5,926 nucleotides of DNA, taken from the NCBI GenBank assembly GCA_948960675.1, contig CARDPF010000203.1:1-5926 (forward strand). Reading direction: 5' to 3'. The stretch's first letter is position 1. Each line of letters opens with the position of its first letter. This document shows, one piece after another, positions 1 to 5,926 of the stretch. Source of the DNA: an uncultured Eisenbergiella sp. (GTDB taxonomy: Bacteria; Bacillota; Clostridia; Lachnospirales; Lachnospiraceae). Both the position numbers and the translations under genes were made by a program. The notes beneath the pieces are model-generated. The model was not told the origin of the DNA, did no database searches, and worked only from the letters and a program-made list of their open reading frames with translations.

Positions 1-15
1 AACAATATATTTTAC

Positions 16-22
16 AAGGAGG
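16..22 (+). promoter_or_regulatory. Ribosome binding site of pckA
   Basis: A full-strength Shine-Dalgarno sequence, AAGGAGG, lies 8 nt before the ATG at 31. It fixes the start of the PEP carboxykinase gene and suggests strong translation. The promoter is not visible, because only 30 bases precede the gene. Confidence 0.9.
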
Positions 23-30
23 ACGTAATA

Positions 31-1737
31 ATGTCGACAAAAGCTTATTACCCTATCAGCGAGATCGGCGCAGGCAAGCCCGGTTTTTCCAAGACACGTT
101 CCATCATTGAGGCAGCTTTCTATGGGAACAACGTGGTCAAGGTCAATACCCTGAAAGAAGCGTATGAGTTAGCGAAGAACTCTCCCGGCACGGTTGTGAC
201 CGATATGCCCGTAAAGGATGGCGAACTGTTTGGCCTTGAGAAGGACGCGAAGGTTCTGCTGTTCAACGATGGCGCCGTTACCGGCCGTTATGCCGCTGCA
301 CGCCGCATCAAAGGCGAGCCCGGTGTGGATGAGGCGAAGCTGGACAAAGTGGTTATGGATGCGATCTATGAGACCCGCTGGAAAACCATGTACCATGCGA
401 CCTGCTATGTAGGGTTGGATCCCGAATTCATGGTGAAGGCACATCTGCTCATTCCGGAAGGGGAAGAGAACATCCTCTACAACTGGATGATCAACTTCCA
501 GTATATGTCCGACTGCTATAATAAGATGTACAAGAATTCCAAGCCTGTAGGCGACGGCAAGGAACCCGACATCTATATCTTTTCCGATCCCCAGTGGACC
601 CCGCAGGACCGTCCCGACGTGGATTTCTCCTGCTTAAGCGATCCTTTGACCCTGTGCTATTTCGATACCAATGAAAACTGCGCGGCGATCCTTGGCATGC
701 GGTATTTCGGTGAGCATAAGAAGGGCACGCTGACCATGGCATGGGCGTTGGCAAACCGCAACGGGTATGCATCCTGTCACGGCGGACAGAAGGAATATCT
801 GCTTCCCGACGGCAGGAAGTTTGTTGCTTCCGTATACGGCCTGTCCGGATCCGGTAAGTCCACCCTGACCCATGCAAAGCACGGCGGTAAGTATGAAATC
901 AAGGTGCTCCACGACGACGCTTTCATCATCAATACCGATACCTGTGCATCCATCGCGTTGGAGCCCACTTATTTCGATAAGACGGCTGATTATCCCACAG
1001 GCTGTGCGGACAACGAATATCTTTTGACCGCGCAGAACTGTTCCTGTACGCTGGATGAGAACGGTAAGATTCAGCTGGTGACAGAGGACATCCGTAACGG
1101 CAACGGCCGTGCGATTAAGTCCAAGCTGTGGTCCCCGAACCGCGTTGACAAGATTGACGCTCCCGTAAATGCAATTTTCTGGATTATGAAGGATCCCACC
1201 ATTCCGCCCGTTGTGAAACTCAAAGGTTCCGCGCTGGCATCCGTGATGGGTGCGACCCTTGCGACCAAGACCTCTTCCGCAGAACGCGTTGCTGCAGGTA
1301 CCGATCTGAATGCGATCCGTATCGTGCCTTATGCAAATCCGTTCCGCACCTATCCGCTTGTGAACGACTATGAGAAGTTCAAAAAGCTGGTGGAGGAGAA
1401 GAATGTGGACTGCTATATCGTCAATACCGGTGATTTCATGGGCAAGAAGGTGAAACCCGCCGATACCCTTGGCATTTTGGAGTCCATCGTGGAAGGCAAG
1501 GCACAGTTTAAGAAGTGGGGGCCTTTTGAAGACATCGAGATCATGGACTGGACCCTGACCGATAACTTCATTCCGGATCTGTCCGATAAGGATTATGTTG
1601 CACAGCTTAAGAACAGCATGGATACCAGGGTAAATGCGGTGGAAGGTTTCAATACCAAGAAGAGCGGTTATGACGCACTTCCTGAAGAAGCGCTTGCCGC
1701 ACTCAAGAAACTGGTTGCTGAGATTGAGACCCTGTGA
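31..1737 (+). CDS. pckA: Phosphoenolpyruvate carboxykinase (ATP)
   Basis: Cytosolic enzyme interconverting oxaloacetate + ATP and phosphoenolpyruvate + CO2 + ADP. In fermentative anaerobes it often runs in the carboxylating, ATP-forming direction; that direction is inferred here. The 568-residue protein is slightly longer than the usual 530-540. The P-loop GLSGSGKST (270-278, K276) is followed by a metal-binding HDDAF segment (294-298), matching the kinase-1a and kinase-2 motifs of the family. YFGEHKKG (225-232) matches the YAGEMKKG metal/substrate lysine motif, and H250 sits where the HCSAN histidine falls. TGR (84-86) matches the substrate-binding TGRSPKD, but the SPKD part is replaced by YAAA, so this is a divergent branch. 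R355/R360 lie near the usual NTRVSYP arginine. The start is set by AAGGAGG 8 nt upstream. A strong intrinsic terminator at 1782-1828 makes it appear monocistronic at its 3' end. Family assignment is confident; the residue equivalences were aligned by eye. Confidence 0.95.
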   Translation: MSTKAYYPISEIGAGKPGFSKTRSIIEAAFYGNNVVKVNTLKEAYELAKNSPGTVVTDMPVKDGELFGLEKDAKVLLFNDGAVTGRYAAARRIKGEPGVDEAKLDKVVMDAIYETRWKTMYHATCYVGLDPEFMVKAHLLIPEGEENILYNWMINFQYMSDCYNKMYKNSKPVGDGKEPDIYIFSDPQWTPQDRPDVDFSCLSDPLTLCYFDTNENCAAILGMRYFGEHKKGTLTMAWALANRNGYASCHGGQKEYLLPDGRKFVASVYGLSGSGKSTLTHAKHGGKYEIKVLHDDAFIINTDTCASIALEPTYFDKTADYPTGCADNEYLLTAQNCSCTLDENGKIQLVTEDIRNGNGRAIKSKLWSPNRVDKIDAPVNAIFWIMKDPTIPPVVKLKGSALASVMGATLATKTSSAERVAAGTDLNAIRIVPYANPFRTYPLVNDYEKFKKLVEEKNVDCYIVNTGDFMGKKVKPADTLGILESIVEGKAQFKKWGPFEDIEIMDWTLTDNFIPDLSDKDYVAQLKNSMDTRVNAVEGFNTKKSGYDALPEEALAALKKLVAEIETL

Positions 1738-1781
1738 GAAAATCCGGTGCATGACGGTTCCGTTTTTTGAACGATTATGAC

Positions 1782-1828
1782 AAAATGGAGTGCGTATGTG
1801 ACGCAAGTCGCCTGCGCGCTCTATTTTT
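1782..1828 (+). terminator. Intrinsic terminator of pckA
   Basis: A long hairpin is followed by TATTTTT. The outer stem GAGTGCG (1788-1794) pairs with CGCGCTC (1815-1821), with one G-T wobble. Two further pairs and a single T/C mismatch lead to the inner stem GTGAC (1798-1802) with GTCGC (1807-1811), closed by a GCAA tetraloop of the stable GNRA class. The upstream AAAATG can pair with the downstream T-tract, as in many strong terminators. It lies 45 nt after the pckA stop and immediately before the next promoter, so it separates the two transcription units. Confidence 0.88.
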
Positions 1829-1831
1829 AGG

Positions 1832-1860
1832 TTGAAGAAATGAAGAGAACAGGTTATAAT
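1832..1860 (+). promoter_or_regulatory. Sigma-A-type promoter upstream of the sigma factor gene
   Basis: The -35 box TTGAAG (1832-1837) and a perfect -10 box TATAAT (1855-1860) are separated by 17 nt, the optimal spacing. Transcription would start near 1867, leaving a leader of about 53 nt before the ATG at 1920. The leader holds only a weak ACGG/CCGT inverted repeat (1871-1885). No second, ECF-type autoregulatory promoter was recognised. As there is no clear terminator before fkp, this promoter may serve the whole downstream cluster. Confidence 0.8.
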
Positions 1861-1919
1861 GATCTATAAGACGGTTTTATGCCGTACATGATGAAGTTTT
1901 ACAAAGGAAGGGTTGTCTT

Positions 1920-2453
1920 ATGGGAGATAGGAACGATAGCTTTGCGGAACTGTACCGTCAGTATTACGACATGATCAATCGGTATATTACCAGGGCGATT
2001 CGGAATAATGTAATGGAGGCGGAGGATCTGACGCAGGATGTGTTTTGGGTAGCCTATCAAAAATGGGATAAATTAAGGGAGCATCCCAATATCGGCGGCT
2101 TTTTGATGGTAGTGGCAAAGAATAAAATCAAGAAATGGCTTGTGCGCAGGAGCATGGTATATTACAACGAGGAAGAAATGCTGGAAGCCCTTACGGAGCA
2201 GACAGAGGAATCCAGTTCCTATGATATGGTGGATTTGTGTTCTTCGGTGGAGGAGACGCTTTCACATGAAGAATTAGATATATTACTGCAGTATTATGGA
2301 TTTGGATATACGGTAGCGGAAATGGCGAAGAAATTAGGGGTCACGGAAAGTTGTTTCAAAGTGCGTGTGATGCGAATGCGGGAAAAGCTGAGAAGAAACT
2401 TTGATCTTGCGCTGTTTCTTTTCGTTTTTTTAGGAGCGTTTTTCAAATTATAG
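1920..2453 (+). CDS. ECF-like sigma-70 family RNA polymerase sigma factor
   Basis: A 177-residue protein with the two-domain layout of a small alternative sigma factor. Region 2 is at about 7-77, with the core-binding and -10 recognition helix DLTQDVFWVAYQKWDKL (37-53). Region 4 is at about 109-160, with a helix-turn-helix in YTVAEMAKKLGVTESCFKVR (130-149). It would direct core RNA polymerase to a set of promoters; which ones cannot be told. The ATG follows AAAGGAAGGG (1903-1912). The tail after region 4 (162-175, LALFLFVFLGAFF) is strongly hydrophobic, unusual for a cytosolic sigma factor, and could be a short membrane anchor. No anti-sigma gene follows, though ECF genes often have one. The stop codon TAG (2451-2453) lies inside the repeat element that begins at 2449. 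The region is more AT-rich than pckA or fkp. The family is confident; the ECF subgroup is not assigned. Confidence 0.88.
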   Translation: MGDRNDSFAELYRQYYDMINRYITRAIRNNVMEAEDLTQDVFWVAYQKWDKLREHPNIGGFLMVVAKNKIKKWLVRRSMVYYNEEEMLEALTEQTEESSSYDMVDLCSSVEETLSHEELDILLQYYGFGYTVAEMAKKLGVTESCFKVRVMRMREKLRRNFDLALFLFVFLGAFFKL

Positions 2454-2487
2454 TGAACGGCAAAAATTTTGGTTTTGGACGTTCACT
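2452..2487. repeat. Left-end inverted repeat of the element
   Basis: AGTGAACG (2452-2459) is the exact reverse complement of CGTTCACT (2480-2487). Inside the loop, CAAAA (2461-2465) can pair with TTTTG (2473-2477), extending the hairpin. No T-tract follows, so it is not a standard terminator. The sigma gene stop codon overlaps the left arm. Confidence 0.75.
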
Positions 2488-2497
2488 GCGTCGGTTT

Positions 2498-2517
2498 TGC
2501 GCTGTGCAAAGCGCAGC
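2498..2517. repeat. Internal hairpin of the element
   Basis: Two alternative hairpins share this stretch. TGCGCT (2498-2503) pairs with AGCGCA (2510-2515), or GCTGTGC (2501-2507) pairs with GCGCAGC (2511-2517) around an AAA loop with one G-T wobble. They are mutually exclusive. The GCGCA arm (2511-2515) could also pair with TGCGC (2537-2541). Confidence 0.55.
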
Positions 2518-2543
2518 ATTTACCTTTGCAAAATCGTGCGCAT

Positions 2544-2555
2544 CCCCGCAAGGGG
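2544..2555. repeat. Internal CCCC-GCAA-GGGG hairpin
   Basis: Four C-G pairs are closed by a GCAA tetraloop (GNRA class). It is short but very stable for its size. It is followed by CTATAGG rather than Ts, so it is not a terminator by itself. Confidence 0.6.
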
Positions 2556-2556
2556 C

Positions 2557-2592
2557 TATAGGAAATGACAAATTATTTTGTCGTTTCCTATA
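2557..2592. repeat. Right-end 16-bp palindrome of the element
   Basis: The left arm (2557-2572, TATAGGAAATGACAAA) pairs along its full 16 bases with the right arm (2577-2592), with one G-T wobble at 2566/2583 and a TTAT loop. This is the strongest secondary structure in the intergenic region and forms the right end of the element. It has no following T-tract. In RNA it would give a long duplex about 48 nt before the fkp start codon, which could be an RNase III site or a 3' stability hairpin; that role is inference. Confidence 0.8.
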
Positions 2593-2625
2593 TGAATGGT
2601 TGATGAAAAGCAGAATAAGGATAAC

Positions 2626-2631
2626 AAAGGA
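2626..2631 (+). promoter_or_regulatory. Ribosome binding site of fkp
   Basis: AAAGGA lies 8 nt before the ATG at 2640 and supports that start. It is outside the palindromic element, so translation initiation of fkp does not depend on the element's hairpins. Confidence 0.75.
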
Positions 2632-2639
2632 AACGGCCG

Positions 2640-5600
2640 ATGAATTATAAAACAATCAAAAATCTTTTTCTCAGGCAAAGCTATTTGGATTCCTGGGAGG
2701 ATTATGAACGTAGTTTAAAAAAGGAACATTTTTTGAAATGGGATTACATGATCCTGACGGCTTCCAATGAAGAGCAGGCCAAAACCTACAGGGAGCAGAT
2801 TGCGTATCGGTTGGATAACGGGCTGCTGCCAAAGACGACCCATTATGCGGTTTTGCCGGATCCGGAGGGGAAAAGGGTCGGTTCCGGTGGAGCCACATTC
2901 CATGTGCTTAAGTACATTGCACAATGTGCAAAACACACAAAAGATCCTTTTTTGGGAAAGAGGATTTTGGTTATTCATTCGGGAGGGGATTCCAAACGTG
3001 TCCCACAGTATTCCGCAGTGGGGAAGCTGTTTTCCCCTGTCCCGAGGGAACTGCCCAACGGGTTTGCTTCGACCCTTTTTGATGAATTCGTGATCGCTAT
3101 GTCTGGCGTGCCTTCCCGTATCCGGGAGGGCATGTTGGTGCTGTCCGGGGATGTGCTCCTGTTGTTTAATCCGCTCCAGCTGGATTTACAGTTTCGTGGG
3201 GCGGCTGCGATTTCCATCAAGGAGAACGTAAAGACCGGGAAAGAGCACGGTGTGTTTTTAAACGACGGGAACGGGTATGTGGGAAAGTTTTTGCACAAAC
3301 AGTCCGAGGGGAATCTGCGCCGTATGGGGGCGGTCAATGCGCAGGACAATGTGGATTTGGATACCGGTGCGGTAGTGTTGGACATTTCCCTGATTAACGC
3401 CCTGTTTTCCCTCATCAGTACGGGGGACAAAGTGGATGAGGACAAGTTTTTAGAGTTTGTCAATGAAGAGGCAAGGATCAGCTTTTATGGGGATTTTTTG
3501 TATCCCCTGGCAAAGGATGCTACCTTGGAGCAGTATTACCGGGAGGCGGCAGAAGGAACGATCAATGACAAACTGCTTTCCTGCAGGGAAAAATTATGGA
3601 AAGCGCTGTCGCCGTTTTCCATGAAACTGTTGTGCATTTCCCCTGCGGAATTTATTCATTTCGGGACTACGCGGGAATTGTTGGCGCTTGTTACCAGTGA
3701 TATCGGTGATTACGGATTTTTGGATTGGAACCGGCATGTGATTTCTACCGTTTCCGGGGAGAACGGTTATGCTTCCCATAATGCTTATGTGGGCAAGCGG
3801 GCGAGGGTGGAACAAAACGTATATTTGGAGGACTGTTATATTTTGGAGAACAGCCATGTGGAGGGCGGTTCCATAGTTTCCGGTTTGAAGCTGCGCAATG
3901 TCAGGGTGCCTGCACAGGTGGTGCTGCATGGTCTGCCCCTGCGGGACGGTTCCTATGTGGCGCGTATCTATAAAACAGGAGACAATCCGAAATCCCGGTA
4001 TGAGCAGGATGCCCCGTTTTTGGGGACGACGCTGCGAAAGTTTGTGGAGCAAAACCGGCTGGAGAAAGAGGATTTATGGCAGACACAGGAACCCTGTCTG
4101 TGGTATGCCCGGCTATATCCGGTATGTGAAACCATGCAGGAGGCGGTGGAGGCCGGTTTGAAGGTTTATAAAATGGCCTGCGGAAATGCCGACGCCGGGG
4201 AAATTGCATGGTGGAGGCAGGCAAGAAGGGAAAGCCTGTGTTCCAGCTTTAACGCTGCAGATACGAAGGAAGCGCTTCGGTGGGCCAGGGAACTGGAAAG
4301 CCGCATTTTGTCCCGGAAATTTTTAAACCTATTGGAAAAAAATGTGTATTATAAGGAAGCGCTGCAGGTCTTTGGGGTGCGTGGGATTACGCAGGATGTG
4401 TACCGCACGCTTCTTTCGGATGCCCAAAATGCGGATTTTAGCTTAAAAATCCGTATTTATTATGCAGTTTCCCGGTTTATGCGGGATAGTGACATGAAAT
4501 TTGACGGGCAAAGTTATGAGGTCACGGAGGGCCTTTGCTTTGCAACCATACAGGATGCGGTCTATCAGGCGGCAGTGCGCAGCATCAAGGACGGAAAAAA
4601 TTACCGGATTTGTCAGGACCGGGTGCGGGTGGAACTGCCTGTCCGGGTCAACTGGGGAGGCGGCTGGACGGATACGCCTCCTCACTGTAATGAAAGAGGG
4701 GGGATCGTCCTAAATGCCGCCCTCAAGCTGCAGGGGATTTTTCCGATTCAGGTGGAGGTGCGCAGGCTTGCGGATTTCCATGTAGAATTTGAAAGCACGG
4801 ATGTGGGTGTATTTGGCGTTGCCAGAACCGTGGAAGAAATTTTGGATTGCCATAATCCCTTCGATCCTTTTGCCCTGCACAAGGCTGCGCTGATCAGTTC
4901 CGGTATCATTCCCCTGCATCCGTCGGAAACCCTGCAGGAGATTCTTTTGCGGCTTGGGGGCGGCATTTATATTTCCACGCAGGTGCGCGGGATTCCAAAA
5001 GGTTCCGGCCTTGGTACCAGCAGTATTTTGGCGGGCGGCTGTATCCGGGCGATCGTTACGTTTTTGGGGGAGCCGCTGGCGGACCAGGAGATTTACGGGG
5101 TCGTTCTTGGAATGGAGCAGATCATGAGCACCGGGGGAGGCTGGCAGGATCAGGTGGGCGGCCTTACGGAAGGGATCAAGTTCATCACCTCCAAGCCCGG
5201 TATCGAACAAAAAATCCATGTGGAACAGGTGGTGTTATCCGACAGGGCAAAGAAGGAACTGGAGGATCGGTTTGCCCTGATTTATACGGGCCAGAGGAGG
5301 CTTGCCCGGAATTTGCTGCGCAGTGTGATCGGCAATTATATCGGCAACCGGCCGGAATCCATACAGGCGCTTCATGATATGCAGCCCTTATCCATTTTGA
5401 TGAAATTTGAATTGGAGAGGGAAAATATTGATGAATTTGCAAGGCTTTTGAACAGGCATTGGGAGTTGTCAAAGCAGCTGGATCCTTCTGCGACCAATAC
5501 CTGCATTGACCAGATTTTCCTCGCCTGTGAGGATCTGATCGACGGCCGCTTTATCTGCGGCGCCGGAGGCGGGGGATTTTTACAGGTGATTTTAAAGAAG

Positions 5601-5687
5601 GGCGTTTCCAGGGTACAGCTTCGGGAGCGGTTACAGGAAGTATTCCAAAACAGCGGTGTGGATGTGTGGGATTCCCAGTTTGTATAA
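2640..5687 (+). CDS. fkp: Bifunctional L-fucokinase / L-fucose-1-phosphate guanylyltransferase (Fkp type)
   Basis: Likely a cytosolic salvage enzyme. Its GHMP kinase half would phosphorylate L-fucose with ATP to fucose-1-phosphate, and its nucleotidyltransferase half would join this to GTP to give GDP-L-fucose, the donor for fucosylated surface glycans. The N-terminal pyrophosphorylase domain (about 30-350) has GSGGAT (81-86), HSGGDSKRVP (113-122) with K129, and LSGDV (168-172), all typical of fucose pyrophosphorylase. A central stretch (about 375-440) has hexapeptide-like repeats fitting a left-handed beta-helix. The C-terminal kinase (about 660-1015) has the substrate motif VNWGGGWTDTPP (670-681), the ATP loop PKGSGLGTSS (786-795), STGGGWQDQVGG (830-841, candidate catalytic D837) and GAGGGGF (974-980). 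The 1015 residues lie between Bacteroides Fkp (about 950) and plant FKGP (about 1055), with both halves intact. GGWTDTPP favours fucokinase over the shorter heptose kinase HddA, though another deoxy-sugar or arabinose substrate is possible. It is 27 nt upstream of gmd, so the two are very probably co-transcribed. Confidence 0.9.
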   Translation: MNYKTIKNLFLRQSYLDSWEDYERSLKKEHFLKWDYMILTASNEEQAKTYREQIAYRLDNGLLPKTTHYAVLPDPEGKRVGSGGATFHVLKYIAQCAKHTKDPFLGKRILVIHSGGDSKRVPQYSAVGKLFSPVPRELPNGFASTLFDEFVIAMSGVPSRIREGMLVLSGDVLLLFNPLQLDLQFRGAAAISIKENVKTGKEHGVFLNDGNGYVGKFLHKQSEGNLRRMGAVNAQDNVDLDTGAVVLDISLINALFSLISTGDKVDEDKFLEFVNEEARISFYGDFLYPLAKDATLEQYYREAAEGTINDKLLSCREKLWKALSPFSMKLLCISPAEFIHFGTTRELLALVTSDIGDYGFLDWNRHVISTVSGENGYASHNAYVGKRARVEQNVYLEDCYILENSHVEGGSIVSGLKLRNVRVPAQVVLHGLPLRDGSYVARIYKTGDNPKSRYEQDAPFLGTTLRKFVEQNRLEKEDLWQTQEPCLWYARLYPVCETMQEAVEAGLKVYKMACGNADAGEIAWWRQARRESLCSSFNAADTKEALRWARELESRILSRKFLNLLEKNVYYKEALQVFGVRGITQDVYRTLLSDAQNADFSLKIRIYYAVSRFMRDSDMKFDGQSYEVTEGLCFATIQDAVYQAAVRSIKDGKNYRICQDRVRVELPVRVNWGGGWTDTPPHCNERGGIVLNAALKLQGIFPIQVEVRRLADFHVEFESTDVGVFGVARTVEEILDCHNPFDPFALHKAALISSGIIPLHPSETLQEILLRLGGGIYISTQVRGIPKGSGLGTSSILAGGCIRAIVTFLGEPLADQEIYGVVLGMEQIMSTGGGWQDQVGGLTEGIKFITSKPGIEQKIHVEQVVLSDRAKKELEDRFALIYTGQRRLARNLLRSVIGNYIGNRPESIQALHDMQPLSILMKFELERENIDEFARLLNRHWELSKQLDPSATNTCIDQIFLACEDLIDGRFICGAGGGGFLQVILKKGVSRVQLRERLQEVFQNSGVDVWDSQFV

Positions 5688-5714
5688 ATACGAAGAAGAA
5701 AGTTGAGGTTTTTT

Positions 5715-5926
5715 ATGAAGAAAGCATTAATCACAGGTATTACAGGACAAGACGGCTCCTATTTGGCGGAATTTTTGCTGGAAAAAGGATATGAGGTACA
5801 CGGGATTACCCGCCGGTCGTCCCTGGCCAATACGTCGCGTATCGACCATCTGCTTGCAAAAGGGGCGGTGACGCTCCACGACGGGGATTTGGCAGATTCC
5901 TCGTCCCTGATGCGTATTATTGCGCT
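5715..5926 (+). CDS. gmd: GDP-mannose 4,6-dehydratase (5' part, runs off the window)
   Basis: The first 70 codons are present; the gene continues beyond the end. The enzyme converts GDP-D-mannose to GDP-4-keto-6-deoxy-D-mannose using bound NADP, the first step toward GDP-L-fucose and also toward GDP-rhamnose, GDP-perosamine and related sugars. The N-terminus [19 protein letters not shown] (4-22) carries the GxxGxxG Rossmann motif (G8, G11, G14) exactly as in Gmd. RRSS (33-36) and SRIDHL (41-46) are Gmd signatures for NADP binding, and DGDLADSS (56-63) corresponds to the usual GDLTDSS. The catalytic YxxxK lies outside the window. GAGG (5705-5708), 6 nt before the ATG, is the likely RBS. The gap from fkp is only 27 nt with no terminator, so they probably form one operon. 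Family confidence is high; the final sugar depends on genes not seen. Confidence 0.93.
   Translation, partial: MKKALITGITGQDGSYLAEFLLEKGYEVHGITRRSSLANTSRIDHLLAKGAVTLHDGDLADSSSLMRIIA

Larger units (their letters stand above)
2449..2592. mobile_element. MITE-like palindromic insertion element (non-coding)
   Basis: A 144-bp non-coding segment filled with inverted repeats. Its left end TATAGTGAACGGCAAAA (2449-2465) and the reverse complement of its right end, TATAGGAAACGACAAAA (2576-2592), agree at 14 of 17 positions, so the two ends form imperfect terminal inverted repeats. Both ends carry TA, consistent with the TA target duplication of Tc1/mariner/IS630-type transposition. Each end also folds on itself. 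There is no transposase gene, so it would be non-autonomous. The family is not named; the MITE reading is inference from structure, and copy number elsewhere in the genome would decide. It separates the sigma factor gene from fkp and contributes the sigma gene's stop codon. Confidence 0.6.

Noticed and set aside
1754..1768. ACGG-TT-CCGT followed by TTTTTT, just after pckA
   Set aside because: A 4-bp stem with a 2-nt loop is too weak to be a convincing terminator. The hairpin at 1782-1828 is far better.
634..1806. 390-codon open frame on the minus strand across pckA
   Set aside because: It is fully antisense to a gene with clear PEP carboxykinase motifs, shows no recognisable domain and runs through the terminator. 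It is a by-product of codon bias in pckA.
1871..1885. ACGG/CCGT inverted repeat in the leader of the sigma gene
   Set aside because: Only 4 bp with a 7-nt loop, which is expected by chance. No operator is claimed.
2596..2643. 15-codon frame (MVDEKQNKDNKGNGR) whose TGA overlaps the fkp ATG as ATGA
   Set aside because: The overlap resembles translational coupling, but there is no RBS and the peptide is very short and hydrophilic. Not supported as a gene.
2453..2650. 65-codon frame on the + strand starting with GTG at 2453
   Set aside because: It lies over the hairpin-rich element, starts inside the sigma stop region without an RBS, overlaps the fkp start, and its composition follows the palindromes rather than a protein.
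2443..2655. 70-codon frame on the minus strand over the same element
   Set aside because: It covers the palindromic element and both gene ends and has no RBS. If similar hypothetical proteins are annotated elsewhere, they are probably translated copies of the repeat.
2640..5687. Reading the large gene as a heptose kinase/guanylyltransferase (HddA/HddC type)
   Set aside because: HddA and HddC are separate, much shorter proteins. The fused order, the length and the GGWTDTPP motif fit Fkp better, although substrate identity is not proven.

Overview
The window looks like a chromosomal segment of a Gram-positive, low-to-mid GC member of the Bacillota, most likely a gut or rumen Clostridia species near Lachnospiraceae. 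This rests on strong AGGAGG-type ribosome binding sites, a sigma-A-type promoter (TTGAAG, 17 nt, TATAAT), an intrinsic hairpin plus T-tract terminator, and a divergent clostridial-style ATP-dependent PEP carboxykinase. The taxonomic call is inference from style, not a database match. All supported genes lie on the + strand.

Layout: (1) 31-1737, a complete PEP carboxykinase gene (pckA) with its own RBS, closed by a long GCAA-looped terminator at 1782-1828. (2) 1832-1860, a good vegetative promoter directly after that terminator, starting a new transcription unit. (3) 1920-2453, a small ECF-like sigma-70 family factor with a hydrophobic C-terminal tail and no anti-sigma gene next to it. (4) 2449-2592, a non-coding, hairpin-rich, MITE-like palindromic element with imperfect terminal inverted repeats (14 of 17 positions) and TA at both ends. 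(5) 2640-5687, a 1015-residue bifunctional fucokinase / fucose-1-phosphate guanylyltransferase (Fkp type). (6) 5715 to the window end, the 5' part of a GDP-mannose 4,6-dehydratase gene (gmd).

Functionally, pckA is a central-metabolism gene insulated from what follows. The second unit points to GDP-sugar supply. Fkp would salvage free L-fucose to GDP-L-fucose, and Gmd would take GDP-mannose to GDP-4-keto-6-deoxy-mannose, the first step of de novo GDP-L-fucose synthesis. A GDP-fucose synthase and glycosyltransferases would be expected just past the window edge. No T-tract terminator is seen between the sigma gene and fkp, so the promoter at 1832-1860 may drive sigma, fkp and gmd together.

The most notable structure is the element between the sigma gene and fkp. 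It supplies the TAG stop codon of the sigma gene. Removing it in silico, leaving one TA, gives a TGA stop at exactly the same codon and brings fkp to about 44 nt downstream. This suggests a nearly neutral insertion into an existing sigma-fkp-gmd operon. No tRNA, rRNA, CRISPR array, transposase gene or replication origin was seen.
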